Below, piece by piece: positions 8,327 through 17,748 of a stretch of DNA of 64,000 nucleotides; within the stretch, counting starts at the first letter, position 1; each line of letters opens with the position of its first letter. The DNA comes from M3007 sp041741155. Its GTDB lineage: Bacteria > Bacteroidota > Bacteroidia > Chitinophagales > Saprospiraceae. The stretch lies in NCBI GenBank assembly GCA_041741155.1, contig JBGSKO010000151.1, positions 1 to 64,000 of the forward strand, in the 5' to 3' direction. The position numbers were made by a program, and so were the translations under genes. Below the pieces are notes generated by a model. That model saw only the letters and a program-made list of their open reading frames with translations. It searched no databases and was not told the origin of the DNA.

Positions 8327-10966
8327 TCAATTCAAATACCCGCGCACGGCTTCCACCGCCGCTTCCAGCCGGCTCACATCGCTGCCGCCCGCTGTGGCGA
8401 AGAATGGCTGTCCGCCGCCGCCGCCCTGAAGGAATTTTTGTGCGAGTTCGCGCACGATGGTTCCGGCGTTCAGCCCGCGCTCCTTAGCCAGTGCATCGCT
8501 GATGCGGACCGTGAGCAGGGACTTATCGGCGTTTACCGAACCAAAGGCAATGACTGCGCTGCCGAGCTCACGCTCCAATTCATAAGCGAGTGTCTTGATG
8601 GCGTTGGCATCGCTGATCGGGAGTACTGCGGCGACAAGCAAGATGCCGTTCACCGTTTCAGCTTTGCTGCGCAAACCTTCGCGCAGACCGCTTGCTTGCT
8701 CCTGAACCAGCCGTTCGATTTCTTTTTGCAGCCGTTTATTTTCTTCCTGCAGGTCGGCCACAGCTTTCGCGGGCTCCTTGGTTTTGAGCAGCATTTTGAT
8801 TGCAGCCACTTCGCGCTCGATGGTGGTCAGGTACGATTCGGCCGCATCGGCAGTCAAGGCTTCGATCCGGCGCACGCCGGCCGCCACTGCGCCTTCGGAA
8901 ACAATTTTAAAATACCCGATCTGGCCGGTGTGGCGCACGTGGCAGCCACCGCAGAGTTCGCGGGAATAGGCGGGGTCAAAGGTGATCATACGCACTGTTT
9001 CGCCGTATTTTTCACCAAAAAGCATCATCGCTCCAGCTTTTTGCGCTTCCTCGATAGGCAGGTTGCGCGCCTCTTCCAGGGAGATGTTCTCCCGAATTTT
9101 TTCATTGACAATCTGCTCGATTTGCGCCAGTTCATCGTCGGACACTTTTTGGAAATGGGCGAAGTCGAAGCGCAGGGTCTTGTCGTCGAGGTAAGAGCCT
9201 TTTTGTTGCACGTGGTGGCCCAGCACACGGCGCAAGGCAGCATGCAGCAGGTGGGTGGCAGAGTGGTTGTTCTCGGTGAGGCGGCGTTTGCGGGAATCCA
9301 CCTTGCAATGAACCGTCGGGTCTTGCAGGTACTGCGGCAGCCGCTCCACGACGTGCATGACCAGATCGTTTTCCTTTTTGGTATCGAGCACGCGGATTTT
9401 TTCGTCGCTGAATTCCAGCCAGCCGGTGTCGCCCACTTGTCCACCTCCTTCGGGGTAAAACGGCGTGCGGTTGAGCACCAGGTGGTACTGGGGTTGGCCT
9501 TTGAGTTGCACGGTGCGGTATTTCACGACGTGGCTGTCGCGCAGTTCGAGCTGGTCGTAGCCCAGGAATTGCACATTGGCTTCGTCGCGCAGCACCATCC
9601 AGTCGCCCACTTCTTTGGCGGCATCCTTGCGGGAGCGCGTTTTTTGTTCCAGCAGGGCTTTTTCAAAACCGGCCTCGTCCACCAGCCAGCCTTTTTCGCG
9701 GGCGATGAGGCGGGTGAGGTCAATGGGGAAGCCGAAGGTATCGTACAGGTCGAAGGCCTGCTGTCCGTCAATCGTGTTGTTCTGAATCGGCAGCACCTCA
9801 ATACGTTTCAGCCCGCTTTCGAGGGTACGCAGGAAGGCTTTTTCTTCTTCCAAAACCACGCGTACCACGAAGTCAATCTGCGCTTTCAGTTCGGGAAAAA
9901 CGTCGTGAAATTCCTCGGCAAGAATGGGCGCCATGCGGTACAGCACGGGTTCTTTGAGGTCGAGGAAGGAGTAGTAATAGCGCACGGCGCGGCGCAGGAT
10001 ACGGCGGATAACATAACCCGCGCCCCCGCTGGCGGGCAGTTCGCCGTCGGCAATAGTGAAACACACGGCGCGCAGGTGGTCGGCCACCACCCGCATGGCC
10101 ACGTCTGTTTTTTTCCAGTTCTCGTGAATTTCGGGGTAGGTGCCGGTGTACTCGATACCGGAGAAATTTTCGAGAAACCCGATGAGTGGCTTCCAGAGGT
10201 CGGTGTCGTAGTTGGACGATGCGCCTTGTACGGCGCGGCAGAGGCGTTCGAAGCCCATGCCGGTGTCCACACTTTTGGCGGGCAGTTCGTCCAGCGAGCC
10301 GTCGGCGCGGCGGTTGAACTGCATGAACACGTTGTTCCACACTTCGATCACGTTGGGGTCGTCGGCGTTCACCAGGATACGGCCATCCGTTTTGGCGCGC
10401 TCGCTGTCGGAGCGCATATCCACGTGAATTTCGGAGCAGGGACCGCACGGGCCTTGGTCGCCCATTTCCCAGAAGTTTTCCTTTTTGCCGAAGGCGAGGA
10501 TGCGGTCTTCGGCGATGTATTTTTTCCACTCATCGTAAGCTTCCTGGTCGAAGGGCAGATTTTCATTCTCGTCGCCCTTGAACACCGACACATAGAGGCG
10601 GTCTTTGGGCAATTTATACACGTCGGTGAGCAGTTCCCACGACCAGGCGATGGCTTCTTTTTTAAAGTAATCGCCGAACGACCAGTTGCCGAGCATCTCG
10701 AACATGGTGTGGTGGTAGCCGTCGCGGCCCACGTCTTCCAGGTCGTTGTGCTTACCGGTCACGCGCAGGCATTTTTGGGTGTCGGCCACGCGTTTGGCCG
10801 GCGGGGTTTGGTTGCCGAGGAAAAAATCCTTGAGCGGCGCCATACCCGAGTTGATGAACATGAGCGTGGGGTCGCTCTTGGCCACGATGGGGGCGGAAGG
10901 AATAATCTTGTGCTCCTTAGAGGCAAAGAATTCGAGGAATTGGCGGCGGATGTCGCGGGATGTCAT
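8327..10966 (-). CDS. alaS: Alanyl-tRNA synthetase
   Basis: This class II synthetase of 879 residues charges tRNA-Ala. The N-terminus TSRDIRRQFLEFFASKEHKI and MFINSGMAPLKDFFLG mark the aminoacylation domain. HSATHLLHAALR (editing-site His residues) and CGGCHVRHTG (zinc ligands) mark the editing domain. A coiled coil and a glycine-rich C-terminal domain (LQGGGGGQPFFATAGG) follow. The frame is open 66 nt upstream to 11032, but MTSRDIRR at 10966 matches the family start. A possible -7 box, TAAATTTG, lies on the minus strand at 11015-11008. The long open frame on the opposite strand is a codon-bias shadow. Confidence 0.97.
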   Translation of the reverse strand: MTSRDIRRQFLEFFASKEHKIIPSAPIVAKSDPTLMFINSGMAPLKDFFLGNQTPPAKRVADTQKCLRVTGKHNDLEDVGRDGYHHTMFEMLGNWSFGDYFKKEAIAWSWELLTDVYKLPKDRLYVSVFKGDENENLPFDQEAYDEWKKYIAEDRILAFGKKENFWEMGDQGPCGPCSEIHVDMRSDSERAKTDGRILVNADDPNVIEVWNNVFMQFNRRADGSLDELPAKSVDTGMGFERLCRAVQGASSNYDTDLWKPLIGFLENFSGIEYTGTYPEIHENWKKTDVAMRVVADHLRAVCFTIADGELPASGGAGYVIRRILRRAVRYYYSFLDLKEPVLYRMAPILAEEFHDVFPELKAQIDFVVRVVLEEEKAFLRTLESGLKRIEVLPIQNNTIDGQQAFDLYDTFGFPIDLTRLIAREKGWLVDEAGFEKALLEQKTRSRKDAAKEVGDWMVLRDEANVQFLGYDQLELRDSHVVKYRTVQLKGQPQYHLVLNRTPFYPEGGGQVGDTGWLEFSDEKIRVLDTKKENDLVMHVVERLPQYLQDPTVHCKVDSRKRRLTENNHSATHLLHAALRRVLGHHVQQKGSYLDDKTLRFDFAHFQKVSDDELAQIEQIVNEKIRENISLEEARNLPIEEAQKAGAMMLFGEKYGETVRMITFDPAYSRELCGGCHVRHTGQIGYFKIVSEGAVAAGVRRIEALTADAAESYLTTIEREVAAIKMLLKTKEPAKAVADLQEENKRLQKEIERLVQEQASGLREGLRSKAETVNGILLVAAVLPISDANAIKTLAYELERELGSAVIAFGSVNADKSLLTVRISDALAKERGLNAGTIVRELAQKFLQGGGGGQPFFATAGGSDVSRLEAAVEAVRGYLN

Positions 10967-11205
10967 AGTCTGTGGATGTCTGATATGCGCTATGGGAAAA
11001 AGCGGCGCAAATTTAGCTGGTTTTTGCTGCATCTGGCAGTAATGGGGACAAGATTCCCGCGATTGGAAATGTACGCCCGGGGAAAAGCCTGCTATCCGGC
11101 TGAGAACAGCTTAACTTTGGGCGCCGAAACGGCCTGCACATCCGGTCTGCCACTGCATACGCGGTGTTTTAAATCAGTTCGTTGGCTTTCATTCTGCCCA
11201 CACCC

Positions 11206-12579
11206 ATGCGCTCCTACCTCCTCCGTCGAATCCTCCTCGCTGTGCCCACGTTGTTGGTCATCTCGCTGGCGACGTTCGCGCTGAGCCAATACACGAGCAA
11301 GGATCCGATCGCGTTCGACTACGCAGAAAACCCCTCGGCCTACCGCGCCAAAGCACAGAACCTGGGCCTGGACAAACCCGCCTTCTACCTTTCGCTGAGC
11401 AGCAGGGTTTACCCCGATTCCCTGCACCGGATACTTCCGCTGGACGACCGCGCGCAGTTGATACGCCTGGCCGAAAAAACCGGAAACTGGGAAGCGACCA
11501 GCCGCTATTGGCAAGCCGTCACAACCGAACTCGCTCCGGTATTGAAACAAACCTCCGGTCAGGTGTTCGTCGCGTTGTCTGCCCTCCGCAATGTAAAACA
11601 CCCCGACCAGGTGCCGCCGCTGTTGAACATCGTGCAAGCATATTCCGACACGCTGGGAAATGCCGCTTTAAAATCCGCACTGGAAAATCGCCTGACCGCC
11701 ATTCAGCAGGCCGGTCAAAACTGGAAAAACAATCCGCAGCGGTGGAAACTGCTCGCGCCCGCTATCCACTGCCATGGTTTGCAAAACCGCTACCACCAAT
11801 GGCTCAGCGGATTCTTGTCCGGCAATCCCGGCACCTCTATCGTTACCGGAAACCCACTTCTCGTAGAACTGCGCCCGCGGCTGCTGGTCACCCTGCTGAT
11901 CAATGGTCTGGCCCTCCTGTTTGCCTACCTGATCGGGGTGCCGCTGGGGGTGTTTATGGCCCGCCACCACGGGCAGCCGGGCGACCGCTGGACGCGCGCC
12001 ATACTCCTGTTTTTATACGCTATGCCGGTGGTCTGGCTGGGCAGCCTGCTGATTCTCCTGCTGTCGCGGCAGGATATGGGCCTGGGCTTGATCAACGGCA
12101 TGAATGCCGAACCGTGGTTGCTCAGCGGCAAACCGTTTTGGTCCTGGGTGTGGGACAATCTGGAAAAATTCGTGCTCCCCGTGCTCACCCTCACCCTGCA
12201 CGCGCTGGCTATCCTCGCTATGCAAATGCGGGGCGGAATCCTTGAGGTCATCGGGCAAGACTACATCCGCACCGCGCGGGCCAAAGGCCTGAGCGAACGG
12301 ACCGTTTTTTGGCGGCATGCCTTCCGCAATGGCCTGTTTCCGATCATCACGATCTTCGCCAACTTTTTCCCGGCCCTGCTGGGCGGGTCGTTGGTGGTAG
12401 AATACCTGTTCGATTTCCCCGGCATGGGCATCAAGATGGAAACTGCGTTTGCACAAAACGACTACGCCGTACTGTTTGCCATGGTCATGTTTGCCGCTGC
12501 GGCTACCATCATCGGTACGCTCCTTGCCGATTTGCTGTATGCCTGGGCCGATCCGCGCGTGCGGTTTGCGCGACGTTGA
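11206..12579 (+). CDS. Peptide/nickel-type ABC transporter permease (DppB/OppB family) with a large insert
   Basis: This 457-residue inner-membrane protein has the binding-protein-dependent permease fold. The first helix is MRSYLLRRILLAVPTLLVISLATFAL, and the cytoplasmic EAA-type loop is QDYIRTARAKGLSERTVFWRHAFRN. The C-terminal helices include LLGGSLVVEYLFDFPGMG. Roughly residues 35-220 form a long soluble insertion between helix 1 and the membrane core, about 100 residues more than in E. coli DppB. No partner permease, ATPase or binding protein is adjacent, so its complex must be encoded elsewhere. The substrate is unknown. The start at 11206 is chosen over an in-frame ATG at 11182. Confidence 0.85.
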   Translation: MRSYLLRRILLAVPTLLVISLATFALSQYTSKDPIAFDYAENPSAYRAKAQNLGLDKPAFYLSLSSRVYPDSLHRILPLDDRAQLIRLAEKTGNWEATSRYWQAVTTELAPVLKQTSGQVFVALSALRNVKHPDQVPPLLNIVQAYSDTLGNAALKSALENRLTAIQQAGQNWKNNPQRWKLLAPAIHCHGLQNRYHQWLSGFLSGNPGTSIVTGNPLLVELRPRLLVTLLINGLALLFAYLIGVPLGVFMARHHGQPGDRWTRAILLFLYAMPVVWLGSLLILLLSRQDMGLGLINGMNAEPWLLSGKPFWSWVWDNLEKFVLPVLTLTLHALAILAMQMRGGILEVIGQDYIRTARAKGLSERTVFWRHAFRNGLFPIITIFANFFPALLGGSLVVEYLFDFPGMGIKMETAFAQNDYAVLFAMVMFAAAATIIGTLLADLLYAWADPRVRFARR

Positions 12580-12612
12580 AGGATGTAATGTCTTCCGAAG
12601 CGCAAGAATTTT

Positions 12613-12620
12613 TACATTTG
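12613..12620 (+). promoter_or_regulatory. -7 promoter box TACATTTG, 5 nt before a start codon
   Basis: TACATTTG fits TAnnTTTG and ends only 5 nt before the ATG of the T9SS type B protein. If it is used, the transcript would be leaderless or nearly so. I find no convincing TTG element at the right distance, so this is tentative. Confidence 0.35.
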
Positions 12621-12625
12621 CCTGC

Positions 12626-14731
12626 ATGAAGCAAACCAACACCATCCGCATTTGCCTCCTGCTCCTTCTTCTGGGCAACCTTGTTCCTGCCAACGCACAA
12701 TTGGCTACCTTCCAGCGCCTGCTCTACAAAGTCGGCGATGTCCAGCTGTTTTCGGGTGAAGCCAGCCCCGACGGCGGTTTTGTGCTTGGCGGTCTCGTCG
12801 AAGACGGTTCCGTCAGCCGCCCGATTATGGTCAAACTCGGCTGCACGGGCGAGGTCGCCTGGATCAAAACCCTGGGACCAAGCAGCACTGTCCAAAATGT
12901 ATTTACCCGCGTAATTATTACGCCCGACTCCGGGGCGGTGCTGCTCTGCAACGTGGGCCAATTCAATGCGTACAGTATTGCCGTACTGCGCGTGGACAAG
13001 GACGGCAACACGCTCTGGCGTAAAATTATCAACCAAAACAGCGGCAACAACGGCGGCTATGGTATCGCCAATACCGCCGACGGTGGCTTCATCATCACCG
13101 GCTACACCAACCGCTATGGCACAGAAACGCCGGGAGGTTCCTATCAGGATGCTTATCTCTTGAAGCTTGATGCCGCCGGAAACCTGGTGTGGACGAAAAC
13201 CTACGGCAACAAAAATGCCTACGACGAAGGCTCTTCCGTTATTCAAACTTCCGACGGCGGCTACGCTGTATGTGGACGCTTTATTGACCAGGGCACCTTT
13301 TACGCCTACCTGCTGAAAACCGACCCCGTGGGCAACCCGGAATTTTTGCGCACCTACGGCGATACCCTGCACGCCTCCTGGGCTTTTGCGGTACGGCAAC
13401 TGTCCGACGGCGGCTACGCGCTCGTGGGCAGCACCACCGTGCTGCAACAAAACTTCCAAAGCTGGGCGGATAACTTCATCCTGCGCACCAACATGGTTGG
13501 CGATACGCTCTGGGCACGCGGTTTTTACGGCCTGCCGAACTTCTTTGAAAACGCGTCCTCGCTCGTGTTGGATGACCAGGAAAACCTGATCGTCGGGGTA
13601 GCGACGGCAAGTTTTTCCAGCATTGGTTTTGTGCCAAACAAACAGATGGTCGCAAAATTTAGCAGCAACGGTACCCTGCAAACCGCCAAACTATTCAACA
13701 CCGGCGGCTCGCATTACCCCGTGGTAGCCAAAGCACTGGACGGCGGGTACCTCGTCACGGGATTCACCAACAACTACCTCGGGCTCGACTTCACCGGAAA
13801 TGTCATCAAAACGGATGCAAACCTGGAGGCTGGTTGCTTCACCGAAGACGTAACCCTCCAGACGATCGTCACGCCCATCCCCATCCAGGTGCGTACACCT
13901 ACTTTCACGACTGCAGCGGGCGGACAGATTAGCAACTACACAGTCGAAACCACCGTGACGCTGCAAGACTCGGTACTATGCGAAACCGCAGCGCCGGCAC
14001 TGGTGGCCGATTTTTCAGTGGCGCCAGGATGCCTTGGTACTCCGATCCGTTTCACCAGCGAAAGCGGTGCCGGGGTAACAGGTTTTTCCTGGAATTTTGG
14101 CGACCCCAACAGCGGATCCGATAACACTTCGGTGCTGCCAGAACCAACCCACGTCTTTGCCAACGCCGGCCTGTACGACGTCCAACTGACGGTTTCCAAC
14201 GGCTGTCATGTGGATTCCGTAACCCTGCCCGCGCAAGTAGCCGACTTGCCGATCGTGGCACTCGGGCCGGACACCTCTATTTGTCGTGGCGAAACATACC
14301 TGCTGGATGCAGGCAATCCCGGTGCAGAATACCTGTGGAATACGGGTGCCTCGGGGCAAACGCTTGCCGCCCGCGACTCCGGCTTGTACGTCGTGGCGGT
14401 ATTCAACGGCCTGTGTTCCGCCACCGACTCCATCCTGATCAAGGTGCTTAACTGCGATCTGTTGGCTATTCCCAACGCCTTCACGCCGGATGGCGACGGC
14501 AACAACGACGCCTGGAAACCGATCCTCGGTACGGACTATTCCGTTCGGCAGGTGCGGATTTTCAGTCGCTGGGGCGAAGAGGTCTTTACTTCGACGGATG
14601 CTGCAAACTTCGCCTGGAACGGCCAGCACAACGGCCTCGATGCCCCATCCGATGTATATGTGTATTATTTGGAATTGAACTACAAGGGAACTTTAGTGGC
14701 CAAAAAAGGCGATATATCCCTTCTCCGGTGA
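12626..14731 (+). CDS. Secreted T9SS type B protein with beta-propeller-like repeats and a PKD domain
   Basis: This 701-residue protein starts with a signal peptide (MKQTNTIRICLLLLLLGNLV, cut near ANAQ). Residues 30-420 contain about six tandem repeats with the signature DGGY/F-x3-G-x-T (DGGFVLGG, DGGFIITG, DGGYAVCG, DGGYALVG, DGGYLVTG), as in repeat-built beta-propellers. A PKD-type domain (FSWNFGDPN...PTHVFANAGLYDVQLTVSN) lies near 480-550. The C-terminus (IPNAFTPDGDGNNDAWKP...VYVYYLELNY) is the CHU_C / T9SS type B sorting domain. It is exported to the surface or medium, and its ligand is unknown. The frame is open upstream to 12449, but only this start gives a signal peptide. Confidence 0.9.
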   Translation: MKQTNTIRICLLLLLLGNLVPANAQLATFQRLLYKVGDVQLFSGEASPDGGFVLGGLVEDGSVSRPIMVKLGCTGEVAWIKTLGPSSTVQNVFTRVIITPDSGAVLLCNVGQFNAYSIAVLRVDKDGNTLWRKIINQNSGNNGGYGIANTADGGFIITGYTNRYGTETPGGSYQDAYLLKLDAAGNLVWTKTYGNKNAYDEGSSVIQTSDGGYAVCGRFIDQGTFYAYLLKTDPVGNPEFLRTYGDTLHASWAFAVRQLSDGGYALVGSTTVLQQNFQSWADNFILRTNMVGDTLWARGFYGLPNFFENASSLVLDDQENLIVGVATASFSSIGFVPNKQMVAKFSSNGTLQTAKLFNTGGSHYPVVAKALDGGYLVTGFTNNYLGLDFTGNVIKTDANLEAGCFTEDVTLQTIVTPIPIQVRTPTFTTAAGGQISNYTVETTVTLQDSVLCETAAPALVADFSVAPGCLGTPIRFTSESGAGVTGFSWNFGDPNSGSDNTSVLPEPTHVFANAGLYDVQLTVSNGCHVDSVTLPAQVADLPIVALGPDTSICRGETYLLDAGNPGAEYLWNTGASGQTLAARDSGLYVVAVFNGLCSATDSILIKVLNCDLLAIPNAFTPDGDGNNDAWKPILGTDYSVRQVRIFSRWGEEVFTSTDAANFAWNGQHNGLDAPSDVYVYYLELNYKGTLVAKKGDISLLR

Positions 14732-14742
14732 TTTTTTTGCAA

Positions 14743-14883
14743 TTTAGCTCGACTTTAGCCCTGTGAACCCAAAATGAGAACTCCCTGGAAGTGTGTAAAT
14801 TTGAGATCACTACAAATCAAATTTATGATCACGTTGCCAGAAGAGTTCTCATTTTGGGTTCACAGGGCTAAAGTCGAGCTAAA
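14743..14883. repeat. 141-nt palindromic element with 41-bp perfect inverted repeats
   Basis: Two perfect 41-bp inverted arms (14743-14783 and 14843-14883) enclose 59 nt. Inside the loop, TAAATTTGA (14796-14804) pairs with TCAAATTTA (14817-14825), so nearly the whole element can fold as one hairpin. It begins 12 nt after a stop codon and ends 62 nt before malQ. No reading frame of note is inside. It resembles a miniature inverted-repeat element, but no target duplication is evident. Confidence 0.85.
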
Positions 14884-14945
14884 TAATTGCTTGGCCAGGA
14901 CCAGAGTTTTACACCAAATTTGTGCTTTTTGAACAATAGCTTCCC

Positions 14946-17738
14946 ATGAGCATACACTTCCATTTATATTACTCCACCCAGTTTGGCGAAAACCTGTTCG
15001 TCGTAACAGAACTCCTTCAAGGGGATAGCGTCACGTCGGTGGCATATCCGCTGACCTACCTGAATGATGCGCTTTGGTACGGGGCAGTTGATTTTGACGC
15101 GGCGGCCGGCGCTACACTCCGATACTATTACGAATGGCGCAACAGCTCTGGTGTCGAACAATTAGAGTGGGGCGCTCGTCAGATTGCACTTGATGGCGGT
15201 ACGCTGGAGGTGTACGACTACTGGACGCCGCCCGGCTCTGCCGAAAATGCCTTCGAAACACAAGCCTTCCGCGTACTGGCTCCACGGCCCATCATTTCTG
15301 CTAAATCTGGCTTGCATACCCATACCTTTCGTGTGAAGGCTCCCCTCCTTGACGCGGATGAAGTTGTTTGCCTGCTTGGCCACGGCACGGCGCTCCGCAC
15401 CTGGGATATCAAGGCTCCGCTTTTGCTTCAACCCGACGACTACGGCTGGTCTATTGCCCTTGATCTTTCCGCAGAAAATTTTCCCCTAAGCTACAAATAT
15501 GGTGTGTGGAACACCCGGACCCGGGCGTTTGAGGGGTTCGAGGATGGCGCTAACCGGGCCTTGTACGCACCCCACGCTACTGCGAAGGGCGTTGTTCTGC
15601 ACGACGGATTTGCGCACATTCCGCTCAAAAAATGGCGCGGTGCGGGTGTCGCTATTCCTGTTTTCAGTCTGCGCAGCACCAAGGGGTTCGGCGTAGGCGA
15701 GTTTACCGATATACCCGCCCTGGCCGACTGGGCCAAGTCCGTGGGGCTGAAACTTATCCAGTTGCTGCCGATCAATGATACTTCGGCTACCGGGACATGG
15801 GCAGACTCGTATCCTTACTCGGCTATTTCGGCGTTTGCCTTGCACCCGATGTATCTGAATATGGCGGAGGTTGCCGGCGAAAAACATGCAGCGCTGCTCC
15901 AACCTTTTTCAAAAAAACAACAGGAGCTGAACGCGCTGGAGGTTGTGGATTACGAAGGGGTTATGCAGGGTAAATGGGCGATCATCCGCCAGTTGTACGC
16001 CGTTCAAAAAAGTGATTTTTTGAAAGACACGGCGTTCGTCCGCTATTTCACTGAAAACCGGCATTGGTTGGTTCCATACGCGGCATTTTGTTATTTGCGA
16101 GACAAAAATGGTACAGCGGACTACAATCAGTGGTCGTCGAACCAGGTTTACAAGGAAAAAGAAATCGAAAAACTCGTTTCGCCCAAAGCGGCGCATTACG
16201 ACGAGGTTGCAATCCATTACTTTGTGCAGTGGCATCTGCACTGCCAATTGCGCGCAGCCGTGGAGTACGCGCACGAGCGCGGTTTGGTATTGAAAGGTGA
16301 CATACCTATCGGTATCTACCGCTACAGCTGCGATGCCTGGGTGGCCCCCGATCTTTATAACATGGAGATGCAGGCCGGTGCTCCACCCGACGATTTTGCG
16401 GTAAACGGCCAAAACTGGGGCTTCCCAACCTACAATTGGGCGCGTATGAAGGCCGATGGGTTTGCGTGGTGGCGGCAGCGTTTCCAACAGATGAGTTTGT
16501 ATTTCGACGCCTTTCGAATTGACCACATTCTCGGTTTTTTCCGCATCTGGAGTATTCCGACCCATGCTGTGGACGGCATCCTCGGTTTTTTTGTGCCTGC
16601 CATCCCGGTGGTAGAGCGCGAGTTTCACGAGGCTGGTATCGGGTTCAATTATGACCGCCTTTGCAAGCCGTTTATCAATGACGCTATCCTTCGCGACCGC
16701 TTTGGCGAGCAAGCCAATGCGGTACGCACGACCTTCCTTGACCCCACGCCCGATGGCGGCGAGTGGTCGGGTGGTAGCCAGTATGTCTTCAAGCCGGAGT
16801 TCGATACACAGCGCAAAGTGCAGGCATTTTTGACAACCCCTGCCCCTGCCCCTTCTTCTAAAGCAGTTACGTCCCTGAAGTCGGGCTATAAAACAATTGG
16901 GAAATCCGCACAAACTCCCAATTTTGAGACCATTGGTGGGCAGGCCGCGCCTCCTTTTGGGGGTGGGGCCGAAGTACTCGCGCTACTTGCCAATGTTATA
17001 TTGTTAGATGTGACTCCCGTGGGGGCTGTCGAAAAACAATACGCTTTTCGCATCGGCATGGAGAAAACGGCTTCGTTCCAGTACCTGCCTGATACCGTGA
17101 AAGAGCCAATCAAGGCGCTCTATGTCAATTACTTCTTCCGTCGGCAGGACAGCTTCTGGCAACAGGAGGCTATGGAAAAATTGCCAGAACTAAAGCGCGC
17201 AACCAACATGCTCATTTGCGGGGAGGATCTCGGGATGGTGCCGGACTGCGTACCCGGCGTGATGCGCGACCTCGGTATCCTGAGCCTGGAAATCCAACGG
17301 ATGCCCAAAGCTGCATCCACAACTTTTTTCCACCCCAAGGATGCGCCTTACCTGTCGGTTGTCACGCCATCCACGCACGATATGAGCACCCTGCGCGGCT
17401 GGTGGGAGGAAGACCATGTACTTACACAACGTTTTTTCAATGAAGAACTTGGCTACGAAGGCACGGCGCCCTTCTTCTGTGAGCCATGGGTGTGTCGGGC
17501 GTTACTGGCGCAGCATCTACATGCTCCGGCGATGTGGGCGATCTTTCAGTTGCAAGACTTGCTTGGCATGGACGGTAGCTTGCGCCGCGAAAACCCGCAC
17601 GATGAACGCATCAATGTGCCGGCCAACCCGAAGCACTACTGGCGCTACCGGATGCATCATTCGTTGGAACAGTTGATGAAAGCGGAGGGCTTTAATAGGG
17701 AGTTGAAGAAGATGGTGGAAGAGAGTGGGCGGGGGTGA
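14946..17738 (+). CDS. malQ: 4-alpha-glucanotransferase with N-terminal starch-binding domains
   Basis: This 930-residue GH77 enzyme transfers alpha-1,4-glucan segments in glycogen and maltodextrin metabolism. Residues 1-230 look like two CBM20-type starch-binding modules (FHLYYSTQFGENLFV; FRVKAPLLDADEVVCLLG). The catalytic core starts near GVAIPVFSLRSTKGFGVGEF. It includes FDAFRIDHILGFFRIW (nucleophile Asp), CGEDLGMVPDCV (acid/base Glu) and STHDMSTLRGWW. Residues about 632-674 are an unusual proline/glycine/serine-rich insertion not expected in the family. The organisation matches the large plant DPE2-like/Bacteroidota form. The gene ends 10 nt from the convergent glycosyltransferase. Confidence 0.94.
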   Translation: MSIHFHLYYSTQFGENLFVVTELLQGDSVTSVAYPLTYLNDALWYGAVDFDAAAGATLRYYYEWRNSSGVEQLEWGARQIALDGGTLEVYDYWTPPGSAENAFETQAFRVLAPRPIISAKSGLHTHTFRVKAPLLDADEVVCLLGHGTALRTWDIKAPLLLQPDDYGWSIALDLSAENFPLSYKYGVWNTRTRAFEGFEDGANRALYAPHATAKGVVLHDGFAHIPLKKWRGAGVAIPVFSLRSTKGFGVGEFTDIPALADWAKSVGLKLIQLLPINDTSATGTWADSYPYSAISAFALHPMYLNMAEVAGEKHAALLQPFSKKQQELNALEVVDYEGVMQGKWAIIRQLYAVQKSDFLKDTAFVRYFTENRHWLVPYAAFCYLRDKNGTADYNQWSSNQVYKEKEIEKLVSPKAAHYDEVAIHYFVQWHLHCQLRAAVEYAHERGLVLKGDIPIGIYRYSCDAWVAPDLYNMEMQAGAPPDDFAVNGQNWGFPTYNWARMKADGFAWWRQRFQQMSLYFDAFRIDHILGFFRIWSIPTHAVDGILGFFVPAIPVVEREFHEAGIGFNYDRLCKPFINDAILRDRFGEQANAVRTTFLDPTPDGGEWSGGSQYVFKPEFDTQRKVQAFLTTPAPAPSSKAVTSLKSGYKTIGKSAQTPNFETIGGQAAPPFGGGAEVLALLANVILLDVTPVGAVEKQYAFRIGMEKTASFQYLPDTVKEPIKALYVNYFFRRQDSFWQQEAMEKLPELKRATNMLICGEDLGMVPDCVPGVMRDLGILSLEIQRMPKAASTTFFHPKDAPYLSVVTPSTHDMSTLRGWWEEDHVLTQRFFNEELGYEGTAPFFCEPWVCRALLAQHLHAPAMWAIFQLQDLLGMDGSLRRENPHDERINVPANPKHYWRYRMHHSLEQLMKAEGFNRELKKMVEESGRG
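16838..16970 (+). repeat. In-frame low-complexity insertion within malQ
   Basis: This stretch encodes a Pro/Ser/Thr/Gly-rich segment interrupting the expected run from the QRKVQAF helix to LLANVIL. It contains short inverted repeats, AATTGGGA with TCCCAATT and a CCCCTGCCCC tract opposite GGGGGTGGGG further on. This suggests a palindromic element inserted in frame rather than gradual loop growth (inference). Confidence 0.5.
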
Positions 17739-17748
17739 ATAGGATCGC

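Noticed and set aside
8438..11284. 948-codon open frame on the plus strand opposite alaS
   Set aside because: It mirrors the alaS codons, lacks any signal or domain, and its start falls inside the alaS 3' region. Long antisense frames are expected opposite GC-biased genes.
12449..12625. N-terminal extension of the T9SS type B protein
   Set aside because: This part is translated from the end of the permease gene. The start at 12626 gives a proper signal peptide.
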